The position numbers and the translations under genes are program-made. A stretch of DNA of 6,429 nt from Burkholderiaceae bacterium (GTDB taxonomy: Bacteria; Pseudomonadota; Gammaproteobacteria; Burkholderiales; Burkholderiaceae), in contig CANCQD010000118.1 of assembly GCA_947380285.1 (NCBI GenBank), forward strand, positions 1-6,429. The letters run 5' to 3'. This document shows positions 1-6,335 of this stretch, one piece after another; the stretch's first letter is position 1, and every line of letters starts with the position of its first letter. The notes beneath the pieces were generated by a model, which saw only the letters and a list, made by a program, of their open reading frames with translations, was not told the origin of the DNA and ran no database searches.

Positions 1-1463
1 ATGGCATTGGTTTGGGTGATACGGTTGCAGTGATGTTGCCCAATACCCCCCCAATGGTAGAGGCGCACTTTGGTATCCCCATGGCGGGCGCAGTGTTGAA
101 TGCCCTCAATACGCGTTTGGATGCAGAGTCAGTTGCTTTTATGTTGAATCATGGCGAAGCGAAAGTAGTCATTGTTGATCCTGAGTTTTCAGGGGTGATG
201 AAAAAAGCTCTCGAGATCGCTAAGAAAGATTCTGGCCGTGATTTTGTAGTAATTGATGTTGAGGAAAAAGAATTTGATGTGCCGGGTGAGAAGTTGGGAA
301 CTCTAACTTATGAGAAATTACTTTCTGAGGGCGATCCTCACTTTGCATGGCAGGTACCTGCGGATGAGTGGCAAGCAATTTGCTTGAACTACACCTCTGG
401 CACCACTGGCAATCCTAAAGGAGTGGTGTATCACCACCGCGGCGCTGCAATCAATGCTGTTTCAAATGTGTTGGACTGGGATATTAATAAGCATCCGATC
501 TATCTCTGGACTTTGCCGATGTTCCATTGCAATGGTTGGTGCTTTCCATGGACGATTGCTGCTCGTGCTGGTGTAAATGTATGTTTACGTCGGGTGGATG
601 CACAACATATTTTTGCGGCTATTAAAGAACATGGCGTGACTCACTACTGCGCAGCGCCTATTGTGCATAACTTATTGGTCAATGCGCCAGATGAGATGAA
701 GGTAGGAGTCCCCGCTGGCGTCAAAGGTTTGATTGCGGGCGCTGCTCCTCCCGCCTCTATTATTGAAGGCATGGAAAAGTTGGGATTTGATTTAACGCAT
801 GTCTATGGTTTAACTGAAACCTATGGTCCGGCAGCTGTGTGCGTCAAACAAGATGAATGGAATGATGTAGATATCGGTGAGCGTGCTCGTTTAAATGCTC
901 GTCAAGGTGTGCGTTATCACCTGCAACAAGCGATTGCTGTTTTAGATCCAGAAACAATGCAGCCAGTTCCAGCTGATGGTGAAACCATGGGCGAAATTAT
1001 GTTCAAGGGCAACATTGCCATGAAGGGTTACTTAAAGAATGATAAGGCAACCAAAGAGGCGTTTGAAGGTGGCTGGTTTCATTCGGGTGACTTGGCTGTG
1101 ATAAACCCAGATGGCTATGTGAAGATGAAAGATCGCAGTAAAGACATCATTATTTCTGGAGGGGAGAATATCTCCTCCGTAGAAGTTGAAGATGTACTCT
1201 ATCGCCACCCAGCAATTAACGCCGCTGCAGTTGTTGCTAAGCCAGATCCCAAGTGGGGTGAAACGCCTTGCGCTTTCCTGGAAATTAAACCTGGTTCAGC
1301 AGTGACGGCCGAGGAAATTATTGCCCACTGCAAGCAGCATTTAGCTGGCTTTAAGGTTCCCAAAGCCATTGTGTTCTGTGAACTACCAAAGACCTCGACT
1401 GGCAAGATTCAGAAGTTTGAGTTACGTAAGCAGGCTGGATCTGCCGCCGCTATTGATGTCTAG
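1..1463 (+). CDS. Acyl-CoA synthetase (AMP-forming), DmdB/AAE-like family, 5'-truncated
   Basis: Activates a carboxylic acid with ATP through an acyl-adenylate and transfers it to CoA, probably as a cytosolic fatty-acid or short/medium-chain acyl-CoA ligase. The reading frame is open to the left edge (codons begin at base 3, reading G-I-G-L-G-D-T), so the TTG at 12 is internal and the N-terminus lies outside. Numbering residues from that TTG, I see the phosphate-binding loop TSGTTGNPKG (128-137), an HCNGW substrate-pocket motif (172-176), YGLTETYGP (265-273), GWFHSGD with the ribose-binding Asp360, the hinge region KDRSKD (Arg375), and TSTGKIQK with the predicted catalytic Lys465. The visible 483 residues against a usual ~545 imply that about 60 are missing. 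All ANL-superfamily core motifs visible here look intact. It lies 55 bp upstream of etfB on the same strand. The family is certain. The substrate is not: medium-chain fatty acids or methylmercaptopropionate are both possible from the family. Confidence 0.93.
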   Translation, partial: GIGLGDTVAVMLPNTPPMVEAHFGIPMAGAVLNALNTRLDAESVAFMLNHGEAKVVIVDPEFSGVMKKALEIAKKDSGRDFVVIDVEEKEFDVPGEKLGTLTYEKLLSEGDPHFAWQVPADEWQAICLNYTSGTTGNPKGVVYHHRGAAINAVSNVLDWDINKHPIYLWTLPMFHCNGWCFPWTIAARAGVNVCLRRVDAQHIFAAIKEHGVTHYCAAPIVHNLLVNAPDEMKVGVPAGVKGLIAGAAPPASIIEGMEKLGFDLTHVYGLTETYGPAAVCVKQDEWNDVDIGERARLNARQGVRYHLQQAIAVLDPETMQPVPADGETMGEIMFKGNIAMKGYLKNDKATKEAFEGGWFHSGDLAVINPDGYVKMKDRSKDIIISGGENISSVEVEDVLYRHPAINAAAVVAKPDPKWGETPCAFLEIKPGSAVTAEEIIAHCKQHLAGFKVPKAIVFCELPKTSTGKIQKFELRKQAGSAAAIDV

Positions 1464-1518
1464 AACTAGGTCTTGAGGGCGGATAAAATAGATCGTTAAC
1501 CATTATTGAGAATTGCAA

Positions 1519-2274
1519 ATGAAAATCTTAGTAGCTGTAAAGCGCGTAGTCGATTACAACGTCAAAATTCGGGTGAAATCAGACAACTCTGGCGTTGATT
1601 TGGCAAATGTCAAAATGAGTATGAATCCCTTTGATGAAATCGCTGTTGAAGAAGCGGTGCGCTTAAAAGAGGCTGGTGTAGCAACTGAGATAGTTGTCGT
1701 TACTGCTGGCGCAACACAGTGTCAAGAAACTCTGCGTACTGCATTAGCTATTGGCGCAGACCGCGCAATTCTTGTAGAAACTGCTCCCGATGCGGACTTG
1801 CAACCTTTAGCAGTTGCGAAGATTCTCAAAGCACTCTCTGATAAAGAGCAAGCACAAATCATCATCCTTGGAAAGCAAGCAATTGACGACGATAGCAACC
1901 AAACTGGTCAAATGTTGGCAAGCCTGATGGATATTCCACAGGCTACCTTTGCCTCTAAAGTGGTTGTTGCTGATGGCAAAGCCACTGTGACACGCGAAGT
2001 TGACGGTGGACTAGAAACGATTGCCCTGTCTTTGCCGGCAGTGATTACGACTGACTTGCGCTTGAATGAGCCGCGTTATGTGACTTTGCCCAATATCATG
2101 AAGGCCAAGAAGAAGATTATCGACATCGTTAAGCCAGAAGACTTAGGCGTAGATATTGCCCCACGCCTCAAAACACTTAAAGTCGAAGAGCCTCCTAAGC
2201 GTTCTGCTGGCGTAATGGTTGCTGATGTAGCAGCTCTTGTAGAAAAACTTAAAAATGAAGCGAAGGTGATCTAA
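1519..2274 (+). CDS. etfB: Electron transfer flavoprotein subunit beta
   Basis: Beta subunit of the cytosolic EtfAB heterodimer, which accepts electrons from acyl-CoA dehydrogenases and delivers them to ETF:quinone oxidoreductase. This subunit binds AMP and carries the loop that docks on dehydrogenases. The 251-residue product has the normal family length. It shows the N-terminus [19 protein letters not shown], an AMP-site segment DDDSNQTG (123-130), the ETF-beta signature from Val157 to Thr177 (R-x-x-D-G-G-x-E, then P-A-V-I-T), and the recognition loop [10 protein letters not shown] (186-195), whose Leu190 matches the docking leucine (Leu195) of human ETF-beta. I chose ATG 1519 rather than the in-frame TTG at 1513 because homologs begin MKILVAVK and because the only purine-rich motif, GAG at 1508-1510, sits 8 nt from 1519 but only 2 nt from 1513. 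The stop codon directly abuts the etfA start. It looks like a canonical, non-bifurcating ETF. Confidence 0.97.
   Translation: MKILVAVKRVVDYNVKIRVKSDNSGVDLANVKMSMNPFDEIAVEEAVRLKEAGVATEIVVVTAGATQCQETLRTALAIGADRAILVETAPDADLQPLAVAKILKALSDKEQAQIIILGKQAIDDDSNQTGQMLASLMDIPQATFASKVVVADGKATVTREVDGGLETIALSLPAVITTDLRLNEPRYVTLPNIMKAKKKIIDIVKPEDLGVDIAPRLKTLKVEEPPKRSAGVMVADVAALVEKLKNEAKVI
2264..2271 (+). promoter_or_regulatory. etfA ribosome-binding site inside the etfB 3' end
   Basis: The bases AGGTGATC, within the last codons of etfB, match the complement of the 16S rRNA 3' end over eight consecutive positions (part of AAGGAGGTGATC) and lie just upstream of the etfA ATG at 2275. Because the etfB stop TAA touches this ATG, terminating ribosomes probably reinitiate on etfA, which would favour equal subunit output. 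The match is visible; the coupling is inferred. Confidence 0.7.
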
Positions 2275-3210
2275 ATGGCTGCACTTGTTATTGCTGAACA
2301 CGACAATCAATCTTTAAAGGCAGCAACACTGAATGCTGTAGCAGCTGCTTTGCAATGCTCTCCAGAGGTGGATGTGCTCGTTGCTGGTAGTGGTTCTGAT
2401 GCTGCCGTAGCCGCAGCAGCTCAAATTGCTGGTGTACGTAAGGTGATTCAAATTGATGCGGCTAATCTGGCTGATCAATTGGCTGAGCCTTTAGCTGCGC
2501 AAATTCTCTCTATTGCAAGCAACTACAGCCATATCCTTGCTCCTGCAACTGCTAACGGTAAGAACGTATTGCCACGTGTTGCAGCTAAGTTAGATGTGGC
2601 CCAGTTGTCTGACATTACCAAAGTCATATCTGCGGATACTTTTGAGCGTCCAATTTATGCGGGTAATGCGATTGCAACCGTGCAATCCACCGACCCAATT
2701 AAAGTGATTACGGTGCGTACTACTGGTTTTGATCCAGTGGCCGCTACTGGTGGTTCAGCTGCTGTAGAAAAAGCAGCCGCCGCTGATAGCAAAGCACAGT
2801 CATCTTTTGTTGGTCGTGAGCTCACTAAATCGGATCGACCAGAGCTGACTGCTGCCAAGATTATTGTTTCTGGTGGTCGTGGCTTGGGCTCTGGTGAAAA
2901 GTATCAAGAACTCATCGCGCCATTGGCCGATAAGTTAGGTGCTGCCTTAGGCGCATCGCGTGCTGCAGTAGATGCAGGCTATGTGCCAAACGATTATCAA
3001 GTGGGACAAACTGGCAAGATTGTGGCTCCACAACTCTATATCGCTGTTGGTATCTCTGGCGCTATCCAGCATTTGGCGGGCATGAAAGATTCCAAAGTAA
3101 TCGTAGCTATCAATAAAGACCCAGAGGCGCCAATCTTTGGTGTTGCTGACTATGGTCTAGTGGCGGATTTAAATACTGCCGTACCTGAATTAACAAAGGC
3201 ACTTGGTTAA
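2275..3210 (+). CDS. etfA: Electron transfer flavoprotein subunit alpha
   Basis: Alpha subunit of the EtfAB heterodimer, carrying most of the contacts to the redox-active FAD. At 311 residues it is full length for a bacterial EtfA. The N-terminal nucleotide-binding-like domain (about 1-185) is alanine-rich. The C-terminal FAD domain begins with SGGRGLG (199-205), followed by Ser228-Arg229, QTG (245-247), GISGAIQH (259-266) and NKDPEAPIF (280-288). Arg229, Thr246 and His266 correspond to human ETF-alpha Arg249, Thr266 and His286 with a constant offset of 20, so the flavin-tuning residues are all present. The start ATG immediately follows the etfB stop with no spacer, and its ribosome-binding site lies inside etfB. 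The acyl-CoA dehydrogenase gene follows after 36 bp and encodes a likely electron donor to this complex. Confidence 0.97.
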   Translation: MAALVIAEHDNQSLKAATLNAVAAALQCSPEVDVLVAGSGSDAAVAAAAQIAGVRKVIQIDAANLADQLAEPLAAQILSIASNYSHILAPATANGKNVLPRVAAKLDVAQLSDITKVISADTFERPIYAGNAIATVQSTDPIKVITVRTTGFDPVAATGGSAAVEKAAAADSKAQSSFVGRELTKSDRPELTAAKIIVSGGRGLGSGEKYQELIAPLADKLGAALGASRAAVDAGYVPNDYQVGQTGKIVAPQLYIAVGISGAIQHLAGMKDSKVIVAINKDPEAPIFGVADYGLVADLNTAVPELTKALG

Positions 3211-3246
3211 ATAATTAAGTATCAAACTGAATAAAGAGGAGTTGTA

Positions 3247-5034
3247 ATGCCATATGTAGCCCCAGTGAAAGATATGTTGTTTGTAATGAATGAATTAGCT
3301 GGGCTCTCAGATGTCGTTACCTATCCTTCGTATGCTGAAGCTGGTGCAGATGTGGATTTAGCGCCTGCAATTTTGGAAGAGTCGGCCAAATTTAATCAAG
3401 ATGTAGTTGCACCTCTCAACTGGGCTGGCGATCAAAAACCTAGCTCCTTAAAAGATGGGGTAGTTACAACTACGCCAGGTTTCAAGGATGCGTTTGAACA
3501 ATTTGCAGCAGCTGGTTGGCAAGGCGTCGTGCATCCCTCTGAATTCGGTGGTCAAGGTTTACCAAAGCTGATTGCTACTGCTTGCTTTGAAATGGTTCAT
3601 TCGGCTAGCCTGTCATTTGCTTTATGCCCAATGCTAACGGATGGCGCTATCGAAGCACTTCTCACTGCTGCGAGCCCAGAACTACAAACACAATATGTTC
3701 CGAAGATGATTTCAGGAGAGTGGACTGGCTCTATGTGTTTGACTGAGCCACAAGCTGGCTCTGACTTATCAATGGTTCGCTCACGTGCTGTTCCTGAGAG
3801 CGATGGAACCTACAAGATCTTTGGTACCAAAATTTATATCACCTATGGTGAGCACGATATGGCTCAGAATATTATCCATTTGGTACTAGCAAGAACCCCT
3901 GATGCGCCAGAAGGCGTAAAAGGAATTTCTTTGTTTGTAGTGCCTAAGTTCTTGGTGAATGCCGATGGTTCATTGGGCGAGCGTAATGATGTTCATTGCG
4001 TTTCGATTGAACATAAACTAGGTATTAAAGCGAGCCCAACAGCCGTTCTGCAGTTTGGTGATCATGGCGGCGCAATTGGTTACTTAGTTGGTGAAGAAAA
4101 CCGTGGCCTTGAATATATGTTCGTGATGATGAATGCCGCTCGTTTTGCGGTAGGCATGCAAGGTATTGCTGTAGCAGAGCGTGCCTATCAAAAGGCGGTT
4201 CAGTACGCTAAAGATCGCGTACAAAGTCGTGACTTAGCTGGTTCACCTAGCCCAGTAGCGATTATTCATCAACCTGATGTGAAGCGCATGCTCATGACTA
4301 TGCGTGCCTACACAGAAGCATCGCGCGCATTGGCTTACTATGCTGCTTCTGCATATGATGCGCAGCATGCCGCTCCTGATGCATCTGTTCGTAAAGTGAA
4401 CCAAGCAATTTATGAATTTTTAGTCCCTATCGTCAAAGGCTTCTCTACAGAAATGTCGATTGAAGTAGCCAGCTTAGGGGTTCAAGTTCATGGTGGCATG
4501 GGTTTTATTGAAGAAACTGGTGCAGCACAACACTACCGTGACGCCCGCATCTTGACGATTTATGAAGGTACTACTGCAATTCAGGCGAATGACTTGGTTG
4601 GCAGAAAAACAGTGCGTGATGGTGGAGCAATTGCAAAAGAGTTTTCCCAAAGAATTGCCGCTACAGAAAAAGACTTAGCCGCAAGTGGAAGTGATGATGC
4701 TAAAGCAGTGCTCAAACAACTGACTTTGGCGCGTACAGCATTTGAACAAGCAGTTGCTTACATTGTGGCAAATGCAAAGACTGACATCAAGGCTGTCTAT
4801 GCCGGTAGCTTTGCCTACTTACGCTTATCTGGCTTAGTGCTGGGTGGCTGGCAAATGGCTAGAGCACTTTTAGCTTCGGAACGTTTGCGTGACGGTGATC
4901 CAAAATTCTATGATGCGAAGATTGCAACAGCGCGTTTCTTTGCTGAGAATCTCATGCCGCAGACTCAGGCCCTTGCTACTTCCATTGTGGAAAGTGGCCA
5001 CTCTACAAACGCTTTAGAAGTGGAGCAGTTTTAA
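3247..5034 (+). CDS. Acyl-CoA dehydrogenase, long form with extra N- and C-terminal domains (FadE/DmdC-like)
   Basis: Flavoenzyme that introduces the trans-2 double bond into an acyl-CoA and passes electrons to ETF, the first oxidative step of beta-oxidation. At 595 residues it belongs to the long ACAD group. It has a short N-terminal helix-rich extension (about 1-33), the usual N-terminal, middle and C-terminal ACAD domains (about 60-455), and an added C-terminal domain (about 465-585). The middle domain shows CLTEPQAGSD (164-173) and GTKIYITYGEHD (193-204). The C-terminal part shows QVHGGMGF (413-420) and YEGTTAIQ with the expected catalytic base Glu440. A strong AGAGGAG at 3235-3241, 5 nt before ATG 3247, fixes the start. 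It follows etfBA closely, and a terminator follows its stop codon. Databases often label this family 3-methylmercaptopropionyl-CoA dehydrogenase (DmdC). I regard the substrate as undetermined. Confidence 0.95.
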   Translation: MPYVAPVKDMLFVMNELAGLSDVVTYPSYAEAGADVDLAPAILEESAKFNQDVVAPLNWAGDQKPSSLKDGVVTTTPGFKDAFEQFAAAGWQGVVHPSEFGGQGLPKLIATACFEMVHSASLSFALCPMLTDGAIEALLTAASPELQTQYVPKMISGEWTGSMCLTEPQAGSDLSMVRSRAVPESDGTYKIFGTKIYITYGEHDMAQNIIHLVLARTPDAPEGVKGISLFVVPKFLVNADGSLGERNDVHCVSIEHKLGIKASPTAVLQFGDHGGAIGYLVGEENRGLEYMFVMMNAARFAVGMQGIAVAERAYQKAVQYAKDRVQSRDLAGSPSPVAIIHQPDVKRMLMTMRAYTEASRALAYYAASAYDAQHAAPDASVRKVNQAIYEFLVPIVKGFSTEMSIEVASLGVQVHGGMGFIEETGAAQHYRDARILTIYEGTTAIQANDLVGRKTVRDGGAIAKEFSQRIAATEKDLAASGSDDAKAVLKQLTLARTAFEQAVAYIVANAKTDIKAVYAGSFAYLRLSGLVLGGWQMARALLASERLRDGDPKFYDAKIATARFFAENLMPQTQALATSIVESGHSTNALEVEQF

Positions 5035-5041
5035 GGGTAAT

Positions 5042-5065
5042 AAAAAACCGCTTCAAAGAGCGGTT
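5042..5065 (-). terminator. Intrinsic terminator for the converging minus-strand transcript
   Basis: AACCGCT (5046-5052) and AGCGGTT (5059-5065) form a 7-bp stem with a 6-nt loop. Read on the minus strand, the stem is followed by an unbroken T-run (complement of A 5042-5047, whose last two bases also belong to the stem). No T-run follows it on the plus strand. It therefore fits termination of the minus-strand gene that ends at 5091. Confidence 0.8.
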
Positions 5066-5076
5066 CAAGCAAAAGC

Positions 5077-5109
5077 AAAGCTATCTGCAATTACTGGGAT
5101 AGCTTTTTT
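5077..5109 (+). terminator. Intrinsic terminator of the acyl-CoA synthetase-etfBA-dehydrogenase operon
   Basis: AAAGCTATC (5077-5085) pairs with GATAGCTTT (5098-5106) over 9 bp around a 12-nt loop. The right arm runs into a six-T tract (5104-5109) on the plus strand. It lies 42 bp after the dehydrogenase stop. Its right arm is also the 3' coding end of the opposite-strand gene, whose TAA stop (5091-5093) sits in the loop. Confidence 0.75.
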
Positions 5110-5537
5110 GCTTCATGAATTTGAGAAATAAAGAATTGCTCAAAAGAGACGGCTAAAAAAGTCATCATCACGCCGGCACCAAAGACTAGGGAAAAAATCA
5201 CCGTTAAAATAACTGGCCATCCAGAGCGACTGCGTCGATGCTCTTCAATGCCAGGATTAAATTGCGCATCCCATTTCTCGTCTAGGCGAAGACCTAAGGC
5301 AATAGTGGTGAGCCAACTTGCTTCGATAGCGATGAAGCCAAAGGTAACGAGTACCCATCCTGGTGCTGAATGAAAGTGAGCATCTTTAAGAATGATCCAA
5401 CCCGCTGCGCCCCCAATGATGGCAAATAACTGAATCCACCCCCAAAAAGATTTAAGTCCTTGCAGATAAAAGCAGTTGAGTCCGCTACCGGGGAGGATTA
5501 GTCCAAGTGCGCAAAATAGAAATTTGGATTTTTTCAT
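5091..5537 (-). CDS. Small four-helix membrane protein with TM2-like N-terminal hairpin, function unknown
   Basis: A 148-residue integral membrane protein that I do not recognise as a named gene. Four hydrophobic helices are visible at about residues 6-25, 32-50, 60-83 and 107-131. The first two, with LPGSGLNCFYLQGL between and within them and WGWIQLFAIIGG after, resemble the TM2 domain pattern (glycine-rich segment, FYL, then a Q-L-containing helix). The loop between helices 3 and 4 is charged and includes LDEKWDAQFNPGIEEHRRSRSG (about 84-106), so it is probably cytosolic. The tail from about 132 is polar. The start ATG (5535-5537) has only a weak purine-rich GAAAGA upstream. The gene lies 44 bp downstream of the META-domain lipoprotein gene on the same strand, with no terminator seen between them, so co-transcription is likely. 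Its last codons overlap the opposing operon's terminator. Confidence 0.8.
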   Translation of the reverse strand: MKKSKFLFCALGLILPGSGLNCFYLQGLKSFWGWIQLFAIIGGAAGWIILKDAHFHSAPGWVLVTFGFIAIEASWLTTIALGLRLDEKWDAQFNPGIEEHRRSRSGWPVILTVIFSLVFGAGVMMTFLAVSFEQFFISQIHEAKKLSQ

Positions 5538-5581
5538 GAGTCTTTCAGTGGTGTTGCAATTGAATTATTAAACGGCTATTT

Positions 5582-6112
5582 TTATTTATTAGTAATCGGC
5601 TTTTGGGTAAAGCTCAATACTTCACGATCTGTGCCAATCATCAGTAATTGATCGCCATTGCGCACAATGCTGCGATAGTCATTTAATTCGTAGAGGAAAT
5701 CATTTTCTAATTCCATGCGCTGTGGGCTACAAGCCATCTTGGTGCTAGCGATTTGCTTAAGAGAAAAGCCGCGAGAGTCTTCATCAAGCGTTGCCGTAAA
5801 GCGATTGCATCCCGTAGAGCCGCTAAGGCGTTGGCCATTAGCGTCAAAAATGATTTGTATGGGGTTGCTGGCATCGCCCTGGGGAATCTGGCGTGTGCGC
5901 ACCTCTCCATTGCTATTGGGAGGTAAATTCCAGCGGGTGAGTTCCCATTTCGTATTTTTGAGTTCGCTGCTTGGGGGGCTGATTTTGGCGCCACAAGGAG
6001 GAATGACGTTGGCACAGCCGACTAAAAATCCAAGACCTAGGCAGGAAATCGTCAGAAAGAGTTTATTTAGAGGCATTCTGATAGAGTCTGAAAGGCAGAA
6101 TTTAAGGGCCAT
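5582..6112 (-). CDS. META (HslJ-like) domain lipoprotein
   Basis: Predicted envelope lipoprotein of up to 176 residues. A signal sequence ends in the lipobox LVGC with Cys33 as the lipidation site. The residue after Cys is Ala, which under the E. coli sorting rule suggests the outer membrane. A short proline- and serine-containing linker leads to one META domain (about 50-170) recognisable by KNTKWELTRW (52-61), SGSTGCNRF (97-105), STKMACSPQRMELENDF (123-139) and a terminal VLSF strand. HslJ-type META proteins are linked to heat-shock or novobiocin resistance in E. coli, but a specific role here is unknown. The start is ambiguous. ATG 6110-6112 has an AGGT Shine-Dalgarno 4 nt upstream but gives a long n-region. 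ATG 6074-6076 (Met13) gives a classic 20-residue signal peptide but lacks a visible Shine-Dalgarno. Confidence 0.85.
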   Translation of the reverse strand: MALKFCLSDSIRMPLNKLFLTISCLGLGFLVGCANVIPPCGAKISPPSSELKNTKWELTRWNLPPNSNGEVRTRQIPQGDASNPIQIIFDANGQRLSGSTGCNRFTATLDEDSRGFSLKQIASTKMACSPQRMELENDFLYELNDYRSIVRNGDQLLMIGTDREVLSFTQKPITNK

Positions 6113-6134
6113 ATTTACCTAAGTTATTGTTTTT

Positions 6135-6163
6135 AATGTATTTTTTAATAAAGTACCTGTTCC
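6135..6163 (-). promoter_or_regulatory. Weak candidate sigma-70 promoter for the META lipoprotein gene
   Basis: On the minus strand, GGAACA (6163-6158) and TACATT (6140-6135) are separated by 17 bp, with 3/6 and 4/6 matches to the -35 and -10 consensus. Transcription would begin about 15-20 nt upstream of the 6112 ATG, leaving just enough leader for the AGGT motif. The matches are poor, and the call depends mostly on position. Confidence 0.2.
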
Positions 6164-6191
6164 ATTCTACTGGCTTGGCTACTTAAATAGG

Positions 6192-6220
6192 TGGAAGAAG
6201 TGGGGGTTTTCGTCTAGAAT
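6192..6220 (+). promoter_or_regulatory. Candidate sigma-70 promoter for rpsP
   Basis: TAGAAT at 6215-6220 matches the -10 consensus at 5 of 6 positions. TGGAAG at 6192-6197 is a weak -35 (3/6) at the ideal 17-bp spacing. Transcription from about 6227 would give rpsP a leader of roughly 110 nt. Ribosomal-protein promoters can tolerate weak -35 boxes, but this remains a motif-level call. Confidence 0.35.
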
Positions 6221-6290
6221 ATGAGGTTTTCCGCTCTACCGTATCTTTATTTGGTGAGCTGGAGCCCAAGATTTTTGTAGAAATTTCATT

Positions 6291-6310
6291 GGGTTGTAAT
6301 CAACCTGTTT
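6291..6310 (+). promoter_or_regulatory. Short hairpin with T-rich tail in the rpsP leader
   Basis: GGTTG (6292-6296) and CAACC (6301-6305) pair around a TAAT loop, and a G-T pair can extend the stem. The bases after it are T-rich (TGTTTTCATTTT), ending 20 bp before the rpsP start. It could be a weak attenuator or an S16-responsive structure, or it could be incidental. The stem is visible; any function is inferred. Confidence 0.3.
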
Positions 6311-6335
6311 TCATTTTAGATTTTAAGGAATAAGT

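Larger units (their letters stand above)
6113..6335. other. Divergent intergenic region between the lipoprotein gene and rpsP
   Basis: This 223-bp stretch separates a minus-strand and a plus-strand gene and must carry promoters for both. It is AT-rich near 6125-6155. I see no open frame with a plausible start and coding character, no tRNA and no long repeat. Weak candidate promoters and a short leader hairpin are listed separately. Confidence 0.7.

Noticed and set aside
1..20. ATG at position 1 and TTG at 12 as possible starts of the first gene
   Set aside because: The ATG is not in the synthetase frame. The TTG is in frame, but the frame stays open upstream with family-typical residues (G-I-G-L), and about 60 N-terminal residues of the family are missing, so the gene starts outside the window.
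1199..1405. 68-codon minus-strand open frame opposite the synthetase
   Set aside because: It lies entirely within the conserved C-terminal domain coding sequence on the other strand, and its product has no recognisable domain.
1460..1469. CTAG-AA-CTAG repeat just after the synthetase stop
   Set aside because: It is two self-complementary tetramers with imperfect flanks; too short to be called an operator or terminator.
1464..1518. Possible separate promoter for etfB (TAAAAT at 1484-1489, 5/6 match to a -10 box)
   Set aside because: No acceptable -35 box lies 16-18 bp upstream; TAGAAC at 1461-1466 matches only 3/6 and overlaps the previous stop codon. The 55-bp gap contains no terminator, so read-through from the synthetase gene is the simpler view.
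1513..1518. TTG at 1513 as the etfB start
   Set aside because: It would add Met-Gln before the conserved MKILVAVK start and leaves only 2 nt between the GAG motif and the start codon.
2655..2858. 67-codon minus-strand open frame opposite etfA
   Set aside because: It is a by-product of alanine-rich plus-strand codons, with low-complexity Ala/Ser/Val content and no domain.
1519..3210. A flavin-based electron-bifurcating ETF
   Set aside because: EtfB has the human-like AMP-site and recognition-loop sequences, EtfA keeps the canonical Arg/Thr/His residues, and the partner gene is an ordinary acyl-CoA dehydrogenase. This fits a canonical ETF.
5707..6122. Open frames overlapping the lipoprotein gene on both strands (102 codons minus, 135 codons plus)
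   Set aside because: The minus frame at 6112-5582 encodes a clear lipobox and META domain. The overlapping products have no coherent domain and fully overlap it.
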